A DNA stretch of 8,278 nt from an uncultured Verrucomicrobiota bacterium (GTDB lineage Bacteria; Verrucomicrobiota; Kiritimatiellia; RFP12; UBA1067): contig CALYTX010000049.1 of NCBI GenBank assembly GCA_945487985.1, forward strand, positions 1 to 8,278, read 5' to 3'. The first letter of the stretch is position 1. Every line of letters begins with the position of its first letter. Below are positions 7,401-8,278 of the stretch, piece by piece. The translations under genes were made by a program, and so were the position numbers. The notes below the pieces were generated by a model. It was not told where the DNA came from. It did not search any database and worked only from the letters and a program-made list of their open reading frames with translations.

Positions 7401-7452
7401 CTACTTTTTCCCTTGTGGGAGTTGTGAACAATAACCAGATGCACCTCGCTTC
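7388..7452 (-). promoter_or_regulatory. trp antiterminator (2:3 pairing)
   Basis: GAAGCGAGG at 7452-7444, starting at the last base but one of the leader stop region, is an exact copy of the first nine bases of terminator arm 4 (7383-7375). It can therefore pair with the same partner in arm 3 (CCCCGCTTC, 7396-7388), eight of nine positions matching. If arm 2 takes arm 3 the terminator cannot form and trpE is transcribed. This is the state expected when ribosomes stall at the leader Trp codons. Confidence 0.75.
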
Positions 7453-7480
7453 TTAAGCCAGGCGCCACAACCAATTATTG
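7429..7480 (-). promoter_or_regulatory. trp leader 1:2 hairpin
   Basis: Two stacked stems: an outer one, CAATAATTGG (7480-7471) with CTGGTTATTG (7438-7429), ten pairs including three G-U; and an inner one, GCGCCT (7465-7460) with AGGTGC (7446-7441), then GCTT/AAGC after a G-G mismatch, closed by an AAG loop. The outer 5' arm contains the first Trp codon, the second Trp codon sits in the bulge between the stems, and the UAA stop lies at the tip. A ribosome stalled on the Trp codons would prevent this hairpin and free arm 2 for antitermination. Confidence 0.75.
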
Positions 7481-7497
7481 TTCTTAATGAAATTCAT
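7453..7497 (-). CDS. trpL: trp operon leader peptide
   Basis: A 14-codon ORF encodes MNFIKNNNWLWRLA, ending in TAA. Trp codons 9 and 11 (TGG TTG TGG) lie in arm 1 of the attenuator. Length and Trp position resemble leader peptides of other bacteria (E. coli TrpL is 14 residues with WW). Its job is to sense charged tRNA-Trp: slow decoding of codons 9 and 11 favours the antiterminator; quick passage to the stop codon lets the ribosome cover arm 2 and the terminator forms. There is no Shine-Dalgarno site; the ATG lies six bases after the -10 box, so the message probably starts with this AUG and is translated as a leaderless mRNA. The peptide is too short for homology statistics; the call rests on the combination of promoter, Trp codons, hairpins and trpE downstream. 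Confidence 0.88.
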   Translation of the reverse strand: MNFIKNNNWLWRLA

Positions 7498-7503
7498 GCT
7501 TTT

Positions 7504-7533
7504 ATGATACCATAAACTGGAGCACCCCGTCAA
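7504..7533 (-). promoter_or_regulatory. trp operon promoter
   Basis: On the minus strand TTGACG (7533-7528, five of six -35 matches) and TATCAT (7509-7504, five of six -10 matches) are separated by 18 bp. The usual start distance puts +1 at about 7497, the A of the trpL ATG. It lies in the gap between the glycosyltransferase gene and trpL, so trp genes need not depend on read-through from upstream. Confidence 0.75.
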
Positions 7534-7542
7534 TGGGGGCGC
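7522..7542. repeat. Inverted repeat around the trp -35 box
   Basis: GCGCCCC (7542-7536) and GGGGTGC (7528-7522) on the minus strand form seven pairs (one G-U as RNA). The first five bases of the -35 hexamer are in the seven-base loop and its last base is in the right arm. It could be an operator, or a stem ending the upstream glycosyltransferase transcript, although no T-tract follows it. It does not resemble the E. coli TrpR operator. Confidence 0.4.
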
Positions 7543-7601
7543 GCGGGTTACGCCGAAATGGTCCCTCGGATACGGCGCTGTTTGCGCTCAACAACTGCCA
7601 A

Positions 7602-8278
7602 CTAATCCCGCTTGAACACGAAACCCCAAATCTTGAATAGGTACTTGAGATGGATGAGCGGCAGACACGACCAAATGCCATGGGAGCGCAAAGCGAGCAG
7701 GTCTTCTCGGTTGATCTCCACGTTCGACCGCCAGCCTGCGGTGGAGGCTCCCCCCATGCGCATCACGACCACGCACTCGGGCAAATACGCCGCCTTGAGC
7801 TTCGCGAGATAAAGATAGCGTAGCTCAAGCTCGAAGTCCGCACAAATGCGGTAGTTGAGCGAATAGCCGCCAAGCCTTTCAAAGCACTCCCGCCTCACGT
7901 AGAACGACGGATGCGGCACCATCGCGGCAAACCTAAACATCCACGGCCGCCATTTCGCGGCGGAACAGTAACGAACCGTCTTCGCCGCGCGCAATGCCTC
8001 AACAGACTCCCCTTCCCTCACAAACCGAATATCGGAATAAACGCAATCTACACGCTCTACACGTTCTACACGGCTAAATCTCTCCGCAATCCTCTTCAGT
8101 GTCTCGTCACTAGCCAGCACATCATCTGCATTCAATATCCCGACCACATCGCCCGTCGCCATCTTGATGCCTTTGTTGATAGCATCATACATTCCCTTAT
8201 CACTTTCGGATAGCCATCTGAAAGTGAAGTTGGGAGTTAGGAGTTGGGAGTTGAGAGTTTTGTCGGCGTATTCTTTTA
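7602..8278 (-). CDS. Family 2 glycosyltransferase, 5' part outside the window
   Basis: The frame is open to the right edge, so the N-terminus, with the nucleotide-binding start of the fold, is missing. The visible 225 residues contain WLSESDKGMYDAINKGI (the SE-D-KG-YDA-NKG signature of WcaA-like GT-A enzymes), NADD for the metal/nucleotide-sugar site (about 8132-8121), PHPSFYVRRECFERLGGY in the acceptor region, and DFELELRYL near 7838 supplying the likely catalytic base. An ATG at 8192 is internal to the signature and is not the start. Such enzymes add sugars to capsule, O-antigen or exopolysaccharide intermediates at the inner face of the membrane; donor and acceptor are unknown. Two stretches are encoded by short tandem repeats (8225-8259 and 8047-8073), the first inserting roughly ten residues just before the SE-D-KG motif. 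It precedes trp in the same direction but is functionally unrelated; no T-tract terminator is evident after it. Confidence 0.9.
   Translation of the reverse strand, partial: KEYADKTLNSQLLTPNFTFRWLSESDKGMYDAINKGIKMATGDVVGILNADDVLASDETLKRIAERFSRVERVERVDCVYSDIRFVREGESVEALRAAKTVRYCSAAKWRPWMFRFAAMVPHPSFYVRRECFERLGGYSLNYRICADFELELRYLYLAKLKAAYLPECVVVMRMGGASTAGWRSNVEINREDLLALRSHGIWSCLPLIHLKYLFKIWGFVFKRD
8047..8073 (-). repeat. Three 9-bp tandem units within the glycosyltransferase gene
   Basis: TCTACACG occurs three times at 9-bp spacing on the plus strand (8047, 8056, 8065), with the ninth base varying. Because the period is a multiple of three, the gene gains the repeated residues RVERVERVD without a frameshift. 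Confidence 0.85.
8225..8259 (-). repeat. Five heptanucleotide tandem units within the glycosyltransferase gene
   Basis: On the minus strand the units read AACTCTC, AACTCCC, AACTCCT, AACTCCC, AACTTCA. They encode the LNSQLLTPNF stretch. Such 7-bp arrays resemble the short tandemly repeated repetitive sequences known from cyanobacteria and are unusual inside an enzyme gene. Confidence 0.85.

Noticed and set aside
7339..7431. N-terminal extension of TrpE starting at an upstream in-frame ATG (7431)
   Set aside because: The 31 extra residues are translated terminator hairpin and U-tract, do not look like TrpE, and the ribosome site lies just before 7338.
7366..7497. T-box or TRAP-type control of trp
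   Set aside because: The leader is short, has no T-box bulge or row of spaced GAG/UAG triplets, and carries a Trp-codon leader ORF instead.
7602..8192. Glycosyltransferase starting at the internal ATG 8192
   Set aside because: The frame continues upstream with the conserved WLSESDKG, part of the family signature, so the gene is cut by the window edge and not truncated at its start.

Overview
The window holds a complete, compact tryptophan operon on the minus strand, read from right to left as trpL-trpE-trpG-trpD-trpC-trpB-trpA. It is flanked by the 3' part of a glycosyltransferase gene on the right and by two genes for exported, apparently carbohydrate-related proteins on the left. Every supported gene is on the minus strand. 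The DNA is GC-rich with bacterial Shine-Dalgarno sites inside the operon. A separate trpG, the order E-G-D-C-B-A, signal-peptide-bearing glycan enzymes and a heptanucleotide repeat inside a coding region would fit a Gram-negative bacterium of the Planctomycetes-Verrucomicrobia-Kiritimatiellae-Lentisphaerae type. That placement is an impression from protein style, not a demonstrated assignment.

Right side (8278-7602): the C-terminal part of a family 2 glycosyltransferase enters from outside the window. Its coding sequence carries two short tandem repeats, five 7-bp units at 8225-8259 and three 9-bp units at 8047-8073. About 70 bp after its stop codon comes a good sigma70-type promoter (-35 TTGACG, 18-bp spacer, -10 TATCAT).

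Leader (7497-7339): just downstream of that promoter is a 14-codon ORF, MNFIKNNNWLWRLA, with two Trp codons (TGG TTG TGG). It is followed by alternative RNA hairpins and an intrinsic terminator with a U-tract, before the trpE ribosome binding site. This is a textbook ribosome-mediated attenuator. The -10 box lies only six bases before the leader ATG, so the transcript probably begins at or very near that codon (leaderless), as known for trpL of Sinorhizobium meliloti.

Operon (7338-1498): TrpE and TrpG form anthranilate synthase, TrpD adds the phosphoribosyl group, TrpC makes indoleglycerol phosphate, and TrpA/TrpB make tryptophan. The genes are tightly packed (14 nt between E and G, 4-nt overlaps G/D and C/B, 3 nt between D and C, 42 nt between B and A). 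The expected active-site residues are present in all six enzymes. Phosphoribosylanthranilate isomerase (trpF) is absent here and must be encoded elsewhere or replaced.

Left side (1469-1): an inverted repeat and a possible promoter separate trpA from a gene for an exported protein of about 390 residues that resembles six-hairpin (alpha/alpha barrel) glycosidase-like proteins. Next comes the 5' end of a second exported protein whose N-terminus looks like the start of a family 2 glycoside hydrolase. Both have a TAGAAT box at or within nine bases of their start codons and no clear Shine-Dalgarno site, suggesting leaderless or nearly leaderless transcripts as at trpL. No RNA genes, insertion sequences, CRISPR arrays or attachment sites were seen.
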